Source of the DNA: UBA6165 sp044233745
GTDB taxonomy: Bacteria; Bacteroidota; Bacteroidia; Flavobacteriales_D; Crocinitomicaceae
Direction: 5' to 3'
Length of the DNA: 40,101 bases
Assembly (NCBI GenBank): GCA_044233745.1
Contig: JBIIJN010000015.1
Coordinates: 1-40,101, forward strand
The notes under the pieces are model-generated. The model did no database searches, was not told the origin of the DNA, and worked only from the letters and a program-made list of their open reading frames with translations. Every line of letters begins with the position of its first letter. Positions within the stretch are counted from its first letter, which is position 1. Below, piece by piece: positions 23,066 through 31,454 of this stretch. Both the position numbers and the translations under genes were made by a program.

Positions 23066-23109
23066 ATTTGAAATTGTTGTTGCATATAAAACAATCTTAA
23101 ATTTCAAAT
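23066..23109. repeat. Inverted repeat ATTTGAAATT / AATTTCAAAT between rlmN and lepA
   Basis: A perfect 10-bp inverted repeat at 23066-23075 and 23100-23109 encloses 24 nt. Both genes run leftward, so it lies after the lepA stop and before rlmN. The sequence is AT-rich and repeat-like. It could be a weak lepA terminator, but no strong U tract follows on the minus strand. Confidence 0.45.
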
Positions 23110-23128
23110 CTTCAATGTATTATGCCCA

Positions 23129-24925
23129 CTAATCATTCAACTTCAACACCGCCAAGAAAGCTTCTTGAGGCACTTCTACACGACCTACTTGGCGCATGCG
23201 TTTTTTACCTTCTTTCTGTTTTTCCAAGAGTTTTCGTTTACGTGTGATGTCACCACCATAACATTTGGCTGTCACGTCTTTTCTCAATGCTTTGATGGTT
23301 TCACGGGCAATCACCTTAGCGCCAATTGCGGCCTGAATTGGAATTTCAAATTGTTGTCGTGGAATCAATTCTTTCAATTTCACACAGATTCTTTTTCCTA
23401 AACTAAAGGCGTTGCTTCGGTGCACCAATGCTGATAAGGCATCCACTTGTTCTGCATTCAACAACACATCCATTTTGATGAGGTCGGATTGACGGTAACC
23501 AATTTGGAAGTAATCAAACGAGGCATAACCTTTGGAAACGGTTTTTAATCTATCATAAAAGTCAAAAACGATTTCCGCCAAAGGCATCTCAAAGGTCAAT
23601 TCAACGCGGTCTTGGGTCAAATAAACTTGGTTGCGCAATTCGCCACGTTTTTCGATACACAAGGTCATAATGGCACCCGTGTATTCAGATTTTGTAATGA
23701 TTTGCGCTTTGATATAAGGCTCTTCAATTTTTTCTAGTATACCTGGATCCGGTAAATCGGATGGGTTGTTCACCAACATCAATTTATCTGGATTTTTTCT
23801 GGTGTATGCGTAGTAGGAAACGTTTGGTACAGTTGTAATCACGGTCATGTTGAACTCGCGCTCCAAGCGTTCTTGAATAATTTCCAAGTGCAGCATGCCC
23901 AAAAATCCGCAACGGAAACCAAAGCCCAAAGCCATAGAAGATTCGGGTTCAAATACCAATGAAGAGTCGTTCAACTGCAATTTTTCCATGGAATAACGAA
24001 GTTCTTCATAGTCCTCAGTATCAACAGGATATATACCAGCAAATACCATGGGTTTCACATCTTCAAAGCCTTGAATGGAGGTGCTGCACGGATTGGCAAC
24101 CGTGGTAATTGTGTCCCCAACTTTAATTTCGTTGGCTTTTTTAATGCCTGAAATGATGTAGCCCACATCACCCGCAGAAACCGATTTTTTGGGAACCAAG
24201 TCCATTTTCAAAATACCAATTTCATCAGCGTTGTAAGCCAAACCTGTATTGAAGAATTTCACGCGCTCGCCTTTGTTCAAAGTGCCGTTCATGATTCGGT
24301 AGTAAGCAATTACCCCGCGGAATGAGTTAAACACCGAATCAAAAATCATGGCTTGAAGTGGTGCATTTGGATCACCTTTGGGCGCTGGAATTCTTCGTAT
24401 AACGGCCTCTAAAATTTTATCTACACCCAAACCTGTTTTTCCAGATGCGGGTATAATATCTTCGAGTTTACAGCCAATAAGTTCCACAATTTGGTCGGAA
24501 ACTTCTTCAGGCATCGCACCCGGCAAGTCCATCTTGTTCAAAACAGGAATAATTTCCAAATCATGCTCCAAGGCCAAGTATAAATTTGAAATGGTTTGAG
24601 CTTCAATGCCTTGTGCAGCATCTACAATCAATAAGGCTCCTTCGCAAGCGGCAATAGAACGGGAAACTTCGTAAGAAAAATCGACGTGACCTGGTGTGTC
24701 GATGAGGTTGAGCACATAATCTTCGCCTTCAAACTTATAATTCATCTGAATCGCGTGACTCTTGATGGTAATCCCACGTTCGCGTTCCAAATCCATATCA
24801 TCAAGTGCTTGGGCTTGCATGTCGCGGTCTGAAATGGTGCCAGTCGTTTGCAACAATCTGTCGGCCAAAGTACTTTTACCGTGGTCGATGTGCGCGATAA
24901 TACAGAAATTTCTGATGTTTTTCAT
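23129..24925 (-). CDS. lepA: Elongation factor 4 (LepA)
   Basis: LepA is a translational GTPase that acts on stalled or back-translocated ribosomes and in ribosome assembly. The 598-residue protein has AHIDHGKSTLADRL (G1), the RERGITIKSHA segment (G2), DTPGHVDF (G3), NKMDLPGA (G4), and the LepA-specific C-terminal region (KCYGGDITRKRKLLEKQK). I chose the ATG at 24925, directly before KNIRNFCIIAHIDHG. The frame continues upstream to 24988, but those codons precede the -7 box. It is followed by rlmN on the same strand. Confidence 0.97.
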   Translation of the reverse strand: MKNIRNFCIIAHIDHGKSTLADRLLQTTGTISDRDMQAQALDDMDLERERGITIKSHAIQMNYKFEGEDYVLNLIDTPGHVDFSYEVSRSIAACEGALLIVDAAQGIEAQTISNLYLALEHDLEIIPVLNKMDLPGAMPEEVSDQIVELIGCKLEDIIPASGKTGLGVDKILEAVIRRIPAPKGDPNAPLQAMIFDSVFNSFRGVIAYYRIMNGTLNKGERVKFFNTGLAYNADEIGILKMDLVPKKSVSAGDVGYIISGIKKANEIKVGDTITTVANPCSTSIQGFEDVKPMVFAGIYPVDTEDYEELRYSMEKLQLNDSSLVFEPESSMALGFGFRCGFLGMLHLEIIQERLEREFNMTVITTVPNVSYYAYTRKNPDKLMLVNNPSDLPDPGILEKIEEPYIKAQIITKSEYTGAIMTLCIEKRGELRNQVYLTQDRVELTFEMPLAEIVFDFYDRLKTVSKGYASFDYFQIGYRQSDLIKMDVLLNAEQVDALSALVHRSNAFSLGKRICVKLKELIPRQQFEIPIQAAIGAKVIARETIKALRKDVTAKCYGGDITRKRKLLEKQKEGKKRMRQVGRVEVPQEAFLAVLKLND

Positions 24926-24931
24926 AGGGTG

Positions 24932-24939
24932 CAAAATTA
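24932..24939 (-). promoter_or_regulatory. -7 promoter box (TAATTTTG) of lepA, very close to the start
   Basis: An exact TAnnTTTG on the minus strand ends 6 nt before the lepA ATG at 24925, so the mRNA should start within one or two bases of the start codon. The arrangement resembles hemN. Confidence 0.55.
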
Positions 24940-25009
24940 CGCTTTTATTGGATTGGTGAATCAGCAGAAATAATTTAACAACAACCAATTTTTGGACTCT
25001 GTCAGACTA

Positions 25010-25046
25010 ACCAACAGCCAACGGCTAACCGCCAAAAGCCAATAAC
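25010..25046. repeat. GCTAA-GCCAA type extragenic repeat between lepA and the aspartokinase gene
   Basis: This stretch is made of short related words: CCAACAGCCAA, CGGCTAACC and GCCAAAAGCCAA. Bases 25024-25040 match 12010-12026 at 14 of 17 positions. It lies between the aspartokinase stop and the lepA promoter, outside any gene. Confidence 0.5.
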
Positions 25047-26306
25047 TTACCTCACCACAAACCTCACCGTTTCCCTTGTCCTTTGTTCCAGCAAAATTTC
25101 TCGTCCAGCGGTCAATTCCTCAATGATTGCTGAGTTGTAGTGGCGAATGGTTATGAGTTCAACGTTTTCATTGTAACGCACAGCATAAGAACTTTGAAAT
25201 GCCTCTAATACTTTTGATTCTTGAAATTGTTTCTCATCAAACAAGGCGGAAAAATTCACCGCAGAGTTTTGCATGATGTTGATTTTCATATCCAGTTGGT
25301 CGTATTTGTTGAAAATTTCTGCCAGATTTTTTTCTGCTATGAAGGAGAAATTTTTCGTAGATAATGAAACCAAAACTTGTTTGTCCTTGATGATGTAACA
25401 GGGTATTGTGTTGAAAGCATCCTTTTTTATAGCTGTTCCCGGGAGAGAAGGATCCAAAAAGGATTTCACGTACAATGGAATTTCTTTGTTCTGCAAGGGC
25501 TGAATCGTTTTCGGATGAATTACCGACGCTCCGTAATAGGACAATTCAATGGCATCTTTGTAGGAAATCGCATCTAGTTTTTCTGCCTTTGGAAAACTTT
25601 TTGGGTCCGCGTTATACATCCCTTCAACATCCTTCCAAATGGTCAAACTACTGGCATTCAGGCAATAGGCGAAAATGGCTCCGCTGTAGTCCGATCCTTC
25701 TCTGCCTAAAGTGGTTTGTTTACCCTTCAAATTACTGCCAATAAAACCTTGGGTCACAATAATGTTGTACATACGAAATGCCACCGTACAAGCCTCTTGA
25801 ATTTTGGCTTCTGTGAGCGACATGTCAACCGTTGCAGCGCGAAATTTATCATCGGTAATCACCACTTTCGAGGCATCTAACCAAGCACTTTTAACGCCAG
25901 ATTTTTCGAGATGAGCCTCTACAATTCGCGTCGAGAGCAATTCGCCATAAGCCACCATTTTGTCATAGAAGGCATTGTGCTCAAAGGATTTAAATTGCAC
26001 AAACATGCGATTGATTTCTGAAAAATAATTGTGCAACTGTAGATTCAGAATTTCGTTTTTTTCCGGGAACAGTTGCCCAACAATTTGATTGTGATAGTCT
26101 TCTAATTCCTTGAAATGTTGGTCAAAAAGTGACTTATTTTGATTGGCACATGCTGCTATGATGGCTTCGAGTTTGTTGGTGGTTTTGCCCATCGCTGAAA
26201 CAATAATCACCAACTTTTTTGCGGCAAAAGATTGAACAATGGTCGTTACGTTTTTAACTGCATCGGCATCCTTTACTGATGCGCCACCAAATTTGAAAAC
26301 CTGCAT
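25047..26306 (-). CDS. lysC: Aspartate kinase (monofunctional)
   Basis: This enzyme phosphorylates L-aspartate, the first step to lysine, threonine, methionine and diaminopimelate. The 419-residue protein begins with the diagnostic KFGGASV motif. It also has LGREGSDYSGAIFAYCLNA near 215-232 and a kinase core ending around VIHPKTIQPL. The C-terminal ~130 residues form a regulatory ACT-type region. It is not fused to homoserine dehydrogenase, in contrast to the ThrA proteins found in many bacteria. It has its own promoter; no other lysine or threonine genes are nearby. The symbol follows the general lysC naming. Confidence 0.9.
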   Translation of the reverse strand: MQVFKFGGASVKDADAVKNVTTIVQSFAAKKLVIIVSAMGKTTNKLEAIIAACANQNKSLFDQHFKELEDYHNQIVGQLFPEKNEILNLQLHNYFSEINRMFVQFKSFEHNAFYDKMVAYGELLSTRIVEAHLEKSGVKSAWLDASKVVITDDKFRAATVDMSLTEAKIQEACTVAFRMYNIIVTQGFIGSNLKGKQTTLGREGSDYSGAIFAYCLNASSLTIWKDVEGMYNADPKSFPKAEKLDAISYKDAIELSYYGASVIHPKTIQPLQNKEIPLYVKSFLDPSLPGTAIKKDAFNTIPCYIIKDKQVLVSLSTKNFSFIAEKNLAEIFNKYDQLDMKINIMQNSAVNFSALFDEKQFQESKVLEAFQSSYAVRYNENVELITIRHYNSAIIEELTAGREILLEQRTRETVRFVVR

Positions 26307-26326
26307 ATGAGAAATGTATTACACGG

Positions 26327-26334
26327 CAAAGTTA
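26327..26334 (-). promoter_or_regulatory. -7 promoter box (TAACTTTG) of the aspartokinase gene
   Basis: An exact TAnnTTTG match on the minus strand ends 20 nt before the ATG at 26306. It lies directly after the terminator of the upstream T9SS gene. Confidence 0.55.
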
Positions 26335-26346
26335 AACGAATTGCAC

Positions 26347-26376
26347 AAAAAAGGCTGCCCAAAATTGAGCAGCCTT
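26347..26376 (-). terminator. Intrinsic terminator of the 1278-residue T9SS protein gene
   Basis: AAGGCTGC and GCAGCCTT (26351-26358 and 26369-26376) form an 8-bp perfect stem with a 10-nt loop. On the minus strand the stem is followed by six T residues, 24 nt after the stop codon. Confidence 0.8.
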
Positions 26377-26399
26377 CTAAGAATATTAAAAAGTTCGAA

Positions 26400-29300
26400 T
26401 TATTGTTTCACAGCTTGGATGATGTTTTTCCCAGTATCGGAAACAATCGTCACAAAATAAACACCAGATTGTAGGTCAGTCATTTTGATTTCGAAAGTTG
26501 AGTTTGTTTCAAACAATCTTTCTTCAACAGAAATAACAGATCCTTTGGCATCTACCAAGTAAACTTTTGCGTTGATGTTTTCACCAGCATAGCTCAAGAA
26601 AACAACATCAGCCGTTGGGTTAGGATACAATTCGAAACCTGCGATTTCGTTTTCAGTCAATCCAACACAGTTCAACAATGTTACCTCTGCGTATGAAGTA
26701 TCCGCAGGACAAACACCATTTGAAGTGATGTAGTAGTAATTGTAAACTCCTGACAATTGGCCATTCACTTGAATCAAGTTTGATGGTATCGGTTCGCCAG
26801 CAGGATTATACCATTGACCATCCATATCAACAAGACCATCAAGACCTTCATACAAACTGATGAAACCATTGTTACAGTTGCTTAAGAAACCGCTCTCACC
26901 AGCAGAAGATGGAGGGAACACATGAATAGTAGCAACTGTTGTGTCAGCCGTACAAGGCGTAACAACAATATAATATGCTTCGTAAGTGCCATCAGGCAAC
27001 TGACCAATATTTAAAATAGACTCCTCAGTTAAAACACCTGGATTTTCTGGGAAGAACCAAGCACCACGGTCTGAGTTTAATGTAACAACAGTATTCAAAT
27101 CAATTGAACCAGTCAAACGACAAACGTCAGCTTCGCCATCAATACCTGGAGTAGGGAAACATGGGTAGCAATCGATTGTGCCTTCAAATCCTGCAAATTG
27201 GCCAGAGAAATCAGATAAGAAGTTGAACGTCAAACATGCACCAGCGCCAGAAGATACGAAAGGACCTGGAATCACGCCATTTGGCCAATTCAAAGGACCA
27301 TTACCCCACCATGCACCAGGCTGTGACATTGGACCATTACCAGTTGGGTTTCCACTTGAAATCAATGGTGCAGCAGTACTGTTTCCATCATAGATATAGA
27401 ACCCATCCCAGAAAGCTTCAGTTTGGAATAAAGTGAAGGTTACTTCAACATAGTCACCTGCATCAAATGGACAAATAACATGCAAGTCATTTGAACTTGC
27501 TGCATATGGACCAGTTAATCCACCGTTATCAAAGAATCCACCTCCACAACCAAATTCGGTAGCCTCTGTTACCGGACCAGCCCAGTCAGCATTTTCACCA
27601 CACGCAGATTGAACGTAGAAATCATAAACTGTTCCAGGTGTTAAACCAGTAACTTCCGCAGGGTTTGTGGTAACGTTCACAGAAGTACCAGTGCCAGGCG
27701 TAAATCCTACTGGACCATATTCTATTGTCCATTCTGTTTCGTCGCCAGGAGTTGTCCAAGCCAATTCAATTGCCAAAGCACTAATTGTTGTTGCGGTAAG
27801 ATCAGTAAGTGGTCCAGGCTGACCAACAACGATTGTAATAGGTCCACTTTGTGCTGTTGTTGCATCTTGAATGATCACTGTGTGCGTTCCAGCAGGTAAA
27901 TTCGTAGGAATTGCACCATAGGCGCCTCCGTTTACAGAGTAGGTGAATGGAGCCGTACCACAATTAACTGTACCCAAAGTAAATGAGCCAGCTAAACCAC
28001 CATTACATGTATTGTCAACCGGGATTAGTTCAGCATCTACTGGAACTATGTTCACAGTTACAAGCGTTCTTTGAGCGCTTTCACATGCGCCTAGAATGTT
28101 GGTAGCATAAAATTGATATGAACCTGGTGCTGCAATTGGTAATACCGATGTGCCAAGAGCGTTAATTGTAGCTGTGTTTCCTAAAAAGTTACCGCCCGAT
28201 GAAGCTGAGTACCAAAGAATATCATCGCCACCAATTTGACAACCAAATGGGCTAATCACAGTTGTGCCACCAGCAGGTGCCACACCACTGAATACAGTTT
28301 GTCCGTCAACACTAACTACATAATTTGCAGATTCCCATTGAGAAGTAATAGTCAAAGTATAAGGGCTTTCAGTTGCTTCTGCAATAATTTGCGTGTCATT
28401 GTAACCATTCCCATAAGGTCCGCCGCTCAAAACAACTTGACCTAAAGAGTTTGTAACAGTCCATGTTGTACCATCTCCCCAACCAGCGTTGAATATGTTA
28501 ATAGAAATTGGACAGCTTGGTGGCAATTCTACAACTGAAATGTTCATTGGACTTTCGTTTGGACAGAAGTTGAACACCGCTGGGTCTGCAATTACATTTG
28601 GCGGAACGTTGTCTTGTACCGTCACAGTCGTTTGTGAAGTTGGAGACCAACATTGGGAAACCGTATTGTATGCAGCTACATAAACAGTAGTTGTGCCAAC
28701 AGTTGAAACAAACAAAGGAGTTGAGGTAGGAGAAGACTGTGATGTTCCATTCACGACTGTTTGCCAGTAATAAACTACATTAGCTGGAGGCGTAGGCATT
28801 GTAACCTCAGTACCAGGAATACATGCTGGGTTTTGAGCAGCTGAAGGTGCTTGTGGTGTTGCCTCTAAAGGGAAGTTAGAAATAGTTATAGATGATGGGT
28901 CTGACCATGCATTTATATTTGAGTCGAAAGCACGAGCATAATATGTTCCGTTGGTGAACACTGTCCAAGGTGATGCTCCAGGGTTTGCCATACTCACACC
29001 GTCTGGTGCAGTTTGCCAATACCATGTAGTGTTTGGCCCAGGTGCGCCAGGAAGAGTGAGTACTGCACCTCCACTACAAGTTGGTATTCCAGCCGCTTGA
29101 ACTGGTGTTGGCGGTACAGGTACTGGAGAACAAATAATTGGTCCAACAGTCGTTGTTTGACTTGCTGGTGCAGCTCCACTGAACACAACGTCACCATCCA
29201 ATGAAATGGAATAGTTAGGGTTGTTATCACTAAAATTCGAAATTACTGTGAAAGTATAGTTACCTGCTGATGCAAGAGGTAGAGTTTGAGTAGCATTGTA

Positions 29301-30236
29301 TCCGTTTCCGTATGGACCACCGCTCAAAACAATGTTTCCACCCGCATCTGTTAATGTCCAAGTTGTCCCATCACCCCAGCTTGCACTAAACACATTCACT
29401 GAGATTTCACAAGCAAGAGGCACTAAAGAACAGTCAACTGGACCTACAGCTTGTGTAGTTCCACCAGCAACAGTACCAGAATATAATACACTAGCACCAG
29501 ATACTACACTGTAGTCAGGTTCGTTGTTAGGCGCTCCTGAAACAATAGTATAGGTATAAGGTCCGTTGTTCGCTCCAACAATTGTTTGTGAGTCGCTATA
29601 CCCATTAATAAGGTATGGTCCACCTGACAATACGATTGTTCCAACATTGTCTGTTACTGTCCAAGTTGTAGCACTACCATCACCATTCGTCCCACATGTA
29701 TAATGTCTGAATGTGTAATCGAAAGTAGTGAATGGATTGAAACCTGTATTTGCATAGAGTATTCCACCTGGATATGGGTCAACTGTAGAACCTGCAACAC
29801 ACGTTGTTATGTTAGGCGATGTAAATACCAAATAATATTGAACACCAATCGATATTGGCGTTGATGGCCATGTTACGTTGCCTTCAGTTTGACCTGAAAG
29901 TGTTGATGTACCAGTAGCTAAAAGCGTTCCGCCAGCATTGGGAAGAGCTGTGTACAACTCGATGGTTAAGTCTCCTGTTGCTGCACTTACGAAAGTCAGT
30001 CCAGCACCACAAGAGGCGTTAGAAACAGCCGTAAACTGTTGAGCCAAACCACCTTGCGTGAAGAAAGCCATACATGTGTTGTTCTGATTTTGATCAACAT
30101 CTATCACGGTGCCCGTGTTACCAGAGATATTGAAAGTTAAATCGCACTGTGCTAAAGATTGCTCACTGAACCCCAACAGGATTCCTAAAGCCATCATAAA
30201 CACAAGCATTTTTTGTGTTAAGAAGTGTTGTTTCAT
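26400..30236 (-). CDS. Large T9SS-exported multidomain adhesin-like protein
   Basis: This 1278-residue surface or secreted protein has a signal peptide (cleavage after SLAQ, ~30). Three related modules, ~185-269, ~276-369 and ~577-666, each contain TTWTxT, IVLSGGPY or VVLSGGPY, and NGYxxTQ/NGYxxSQ. Ig-like/PKD-like stretches lie at ~370-545 and ~667-735. A SprB-type repeat is at ~736-808 (DNTCNGG, PFTYSVNGGAYG), a fibronectin type III domain at ~808-890, and a CUB-like domain at ~895-1023 (FWDGFYIYDG). A type A T9SS sorting domain closes it (~1200-1278, LYPNPTAD, SGVYFV). No catalytic domain is visible, so adhesion or a matrix role is inferred. It has its own promoter and terminator. Confidence 0.88.
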   Translation of the reverse strand: MKQHFLTQKMLVFMMALGILLGFSEQSLAQCDLTFNISGNTGTVIDVDQNQNNTCMAFFTQGGLAQQFTAVSNASCGAGLTFVSAATGDLTIELYTALPNAGGTLLATGTSTLSGQTEGNVTWPSTPISIGVQYYLVFTSPNITTCVAGSTVDPYPGGILYANTGFNPFTTFDYTFRHYTCGTNGDGSATTWTVTDNVGTIVLSGGPYLINGYSDSQTIVGANNGPYTYTIVSGAPNNEPDYSVVSGASVLYSGTVAGGTTQAVGPVDCSLVPLACEISVNVFSASWGDGTTWTLTDAGGNIVLSGGPYGNGYNATQTLPLASAGNYTFTVISNFSDNNPNYSISLDGDVVFSGAAPASQTTTVGPIICSPVPVPPTPVQAAGIPTCSGGAVLTLPGAPGPNTTWYWQTAPDGVSMANPGASPWTVFTNGTYYARAFDSNINAWSDPSSITISNFPLEATPQAPSAAQNPACIPGTEVTMPTPPANVVYYWQTVVNGTSQSSPTSTPLFVSTVGTTTVYVAAYNTVSQCWSPTSQTTVTVQDNVPPNVIADPAVFNFCPNESPMNISVVELPPSCPISINIFNAGWGDGTTWTVTNSLGQVVLSGGPYGNGYNDTQIIAEATESPYTLTITSQWESANYVVSVDGQTVFSGVAPAGGTTVISPFGCQIGGDDILWYSASSGGNFLGNTATINALGTSVLPIAAPGSYQFYATNILGACESAQRTLVTVNIVPVDAELIPVDNTCNGGLAGSFTLGTVNCGTAPFTYSVNGGAYGAIPTNLPAGTHTVIIQDATTAQSGPITIVVGQPGPLTDLTATTISALAIELAWTTPGDETEWTIEYGPVGFTPGTGTSVNVTTNPAEVTGLTPGTVYDFYVQSACGENADWAGPVTEATEFGCGGGFFDNGGLTGPYAASSNDLHVICPFDAGDYVEVTFTLFQTEAFWDGFYIYDGNSTAAPLISSGNPTGNGPMSQPGAWWGNGPLNWPNGVIPGPFVSSGAGACLTFNFLSDFSGQFAGFEGTIDCYPCFPTPGIDGEADVCRLTGSIDLNTVVTLNSDRGAWFFPENPGVLTEESILNIGQLPDGTYEAYYIVVTPCTADTTVATIHVFPPSSAGESGFLSNCNNGFISLYEGLDGLVDMDGQWYNPAGEPIPSNLIQVNGQLSGVYNYYYITSNGVCPADTSYAEVTLLNCVGLTENEIAGFELYPNPTADVVFLSYAGENINAKVYLVDAKGSVISVEERLFETNSTFEIKMTDLQSGVYFVTIVSDTGKNIIQAVKQ

Positions 30237-30260
30237 ATGATTTGAATTTTAAATGAACGC

Positions 30261-30268
30261 CAAAAATA
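30261..30268 (-). promoter_or_regulatory. -7 promoter box (TATTTTTG) of the large T9SS gene
   Basis: An exact TAnnTTTG match on the minus strand ends 24 nt before the ATG at 30236. The remaining ~200 bases up to 30468 are AT-rich and hold only a weak CCGAA/TTCGG hairpin (30394-30413) and an AGCCCAC/GTGGGCT pair 60 nt apart; I see no gene there. Confidence 0.55.
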
Positions 30269-30468
30269 GTTATTTTTTTGTGTGGGCTTATTGCTTGTTG
30301 TGATTAATGAACTTAGTAGTTTTCAATGATTTGATTATCAGTAACTTGAGCCCACTAAATATTTAAGTTGTTTTAAGATATTCACGTTTTTAACCGAAGT
30401 TATTAAATTTCGGCGGTTTCTATATTTTGTTCCAAACAGTTATCGCCCTATTTTTGATAATTTTTTGT

Positions 30469-30504
30469 CAAAAAAAAAGTGACACAATATTAATTGCATC
30501 ACTT
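30469..30504 (-). terminator. Intrinsic terminator of the 54-residue membrane protein gene
   Basis: On the minus strand AAGTGA (30477-30482 by complement) pairs with TCACTT (30499-30504), with a further CAAT/ATTG pairing inside, and a run of nine T residues follows. It lies about 43 nt after the small gene's stop. Confidence 0.65.
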
Positions 30505-30546
30505 AAGAATATCGTTTTGACCTTAAGGCCGATTTGTTTGAACTTA

Positions 30547-30711
30547 CTACTCCTCGTCGTCGTCAGAGTCGTCCGACATTTTACGACTTTTTAATGTCTC
30601 AAATAATCCCAATGTTGCCCAAAACGGAACTGCAAAACCCAATAAGAATAAAAGCATCCAAAATGCCATTCCACCTATCAAAAGAAAAAGTACTACTCCT
30701 AAAGCTTGCAT
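30547..30711 (-). CDS. 54-residue two-TM microprotein with acidic tail (hypothetical)
   Basis: The frame encodes two hydrophobic helices (roughly 4-13 extended to ~24, and 26-37 by eye; LGVVLFLLIGGMAFW and LLFLLGFAVPFWATLGLF), a short basic linker (KSRK) and a strongly acidic end (SDDSDDDEE), closed by tandem stops TAG TAA. It may instead be one long hairpin. It has an exact -7 box upstream and a good terminator downstream, so it is a complete small transcription unit. I do not recognise the family. Conserved small membrane proteins of this size often associate with larger membrane complexes, but nothing here shows which. Confidence 0.65.
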   Translation of the reverse strand: MQALGVVLFLLIGGMAFWMLLFLLGFAVPFWATLGLFETLKSRKMSDDSDDDEE

Positions 30712-30742
30712 AACTGTGATTTTTGAGATTTAATTTCGGCAA

Positions 30743-30750
30743 CAAAGATA
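30743..30750 (-). promoter_or_regulatory. -7 promoter box (TATCTTTG) of the 54-residue protein gene
   Basis: An exact TAnnTTTG on the minus strand ends 31 nt before the ATG at 30711. No -33 TTG is evident at the normal spacing. Confidence 0.5.
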
Positions 30751-30786
30751 TAAAGTTTTCAAAATCTAAATTTATACCTGGGAAAA

Positions 30787-31362
30787 TTATTTGGTCTGTG
30801 CATAAAAAACATTGACGGCGTAAAATCGATTTCCTGATTTTAAGATCACAATAGCGTGAGCGTTATATGATTTGTCTATCATGTTTTTGCGATGACCAGG
30901 TGATTTTTTCCATAAATCAAAAAATTCTTTGGCCAAAAGCTCAGCTAGTTTATGTGTTTCGTTTATTTCTTCATTAAAAAGTTCGGTGTAAGCAATATTT
31001 TCGCCTATGGCACCATATTTCAGAGATGCCTGTACGAAAGCCAAACGAGCCGACGGGCTGCTACCGGTGTAGTATTTACTGCCTTTTTTTTCAGAGTGGC
31101 TGAGGTTTTTATGTTCGCGCATCCATAAGCAGTGATTCAAAGCAGTCAACCAAATATGGTCGTTGTGCTTGAGTTCCTTTGCGCGAACTATTTTCCGATA
31201 TTGGTTCAGTTTCTCACTGAATAATCGTTCTGATTCTCTTAAGATAGCAGACAAGTCTTCAGCCTCTTGAGCCTTAACAGCATGAGCAATTTCTGAAAAA
31301 TTATACTGACCAAAAATATTAAATTGTAAACCAAGCGCTACAAATAAAACAAAGGTTCTCAT
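30787..31362 (-). CDS. Secreted CAP-domain (SCP/PR1-like) protein
   Basis: The 191-residue protein has a signal peptide (MRTFVLFVALGLQFNIFGQ). The CAP features are visible: an N-terminal helical stretch, NLSHSEK (the first conserved His), GENIAY, and SPGHRKNMID with the second conserved His. A DLWKKSPGH segment precedes it, and the domain ends near the C-terminus (FYAVNVFYAQTK). CAP proteins are extracellular or periplasmic; bacterial roles are varied and mostly unknown. It is transcribed away from polA across a 92-bp gap. Confidence 0.85.
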   Translation of the reverse strand: MRTFVLFVALGLQFNIFGQYNFSEIAHAVKAQEAEDLSAILRESERLFSEKLNQYRKIVRAKELKHNDHIWLTALNHCLWMREHKNLSHSEKKGSKYYTGSSPSARLAFVQASLKYGAIGENIAYTELFNEEINETHKLAELLAKEFFDLWKKSPGHRKNMIDKSYNAHAIVILKSGNRFYAVNVFYAQTK

Positions 31363-31454
31363 CAGGTTTTCTTTTGTTTCACTAACGATTGAAAACTGTT
31401 ATTGTTACACGCATCTTGTTCGGATTTGTATCTTTACCACGAAAAATTTGTATC

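Noticed and set aside
31389..31454. Longer N-terminus for DNA polymerase I
   Set aside because: The added residues are not like Pol I, and the ATG at 31455 sits directly before the conserved exonuclease start.
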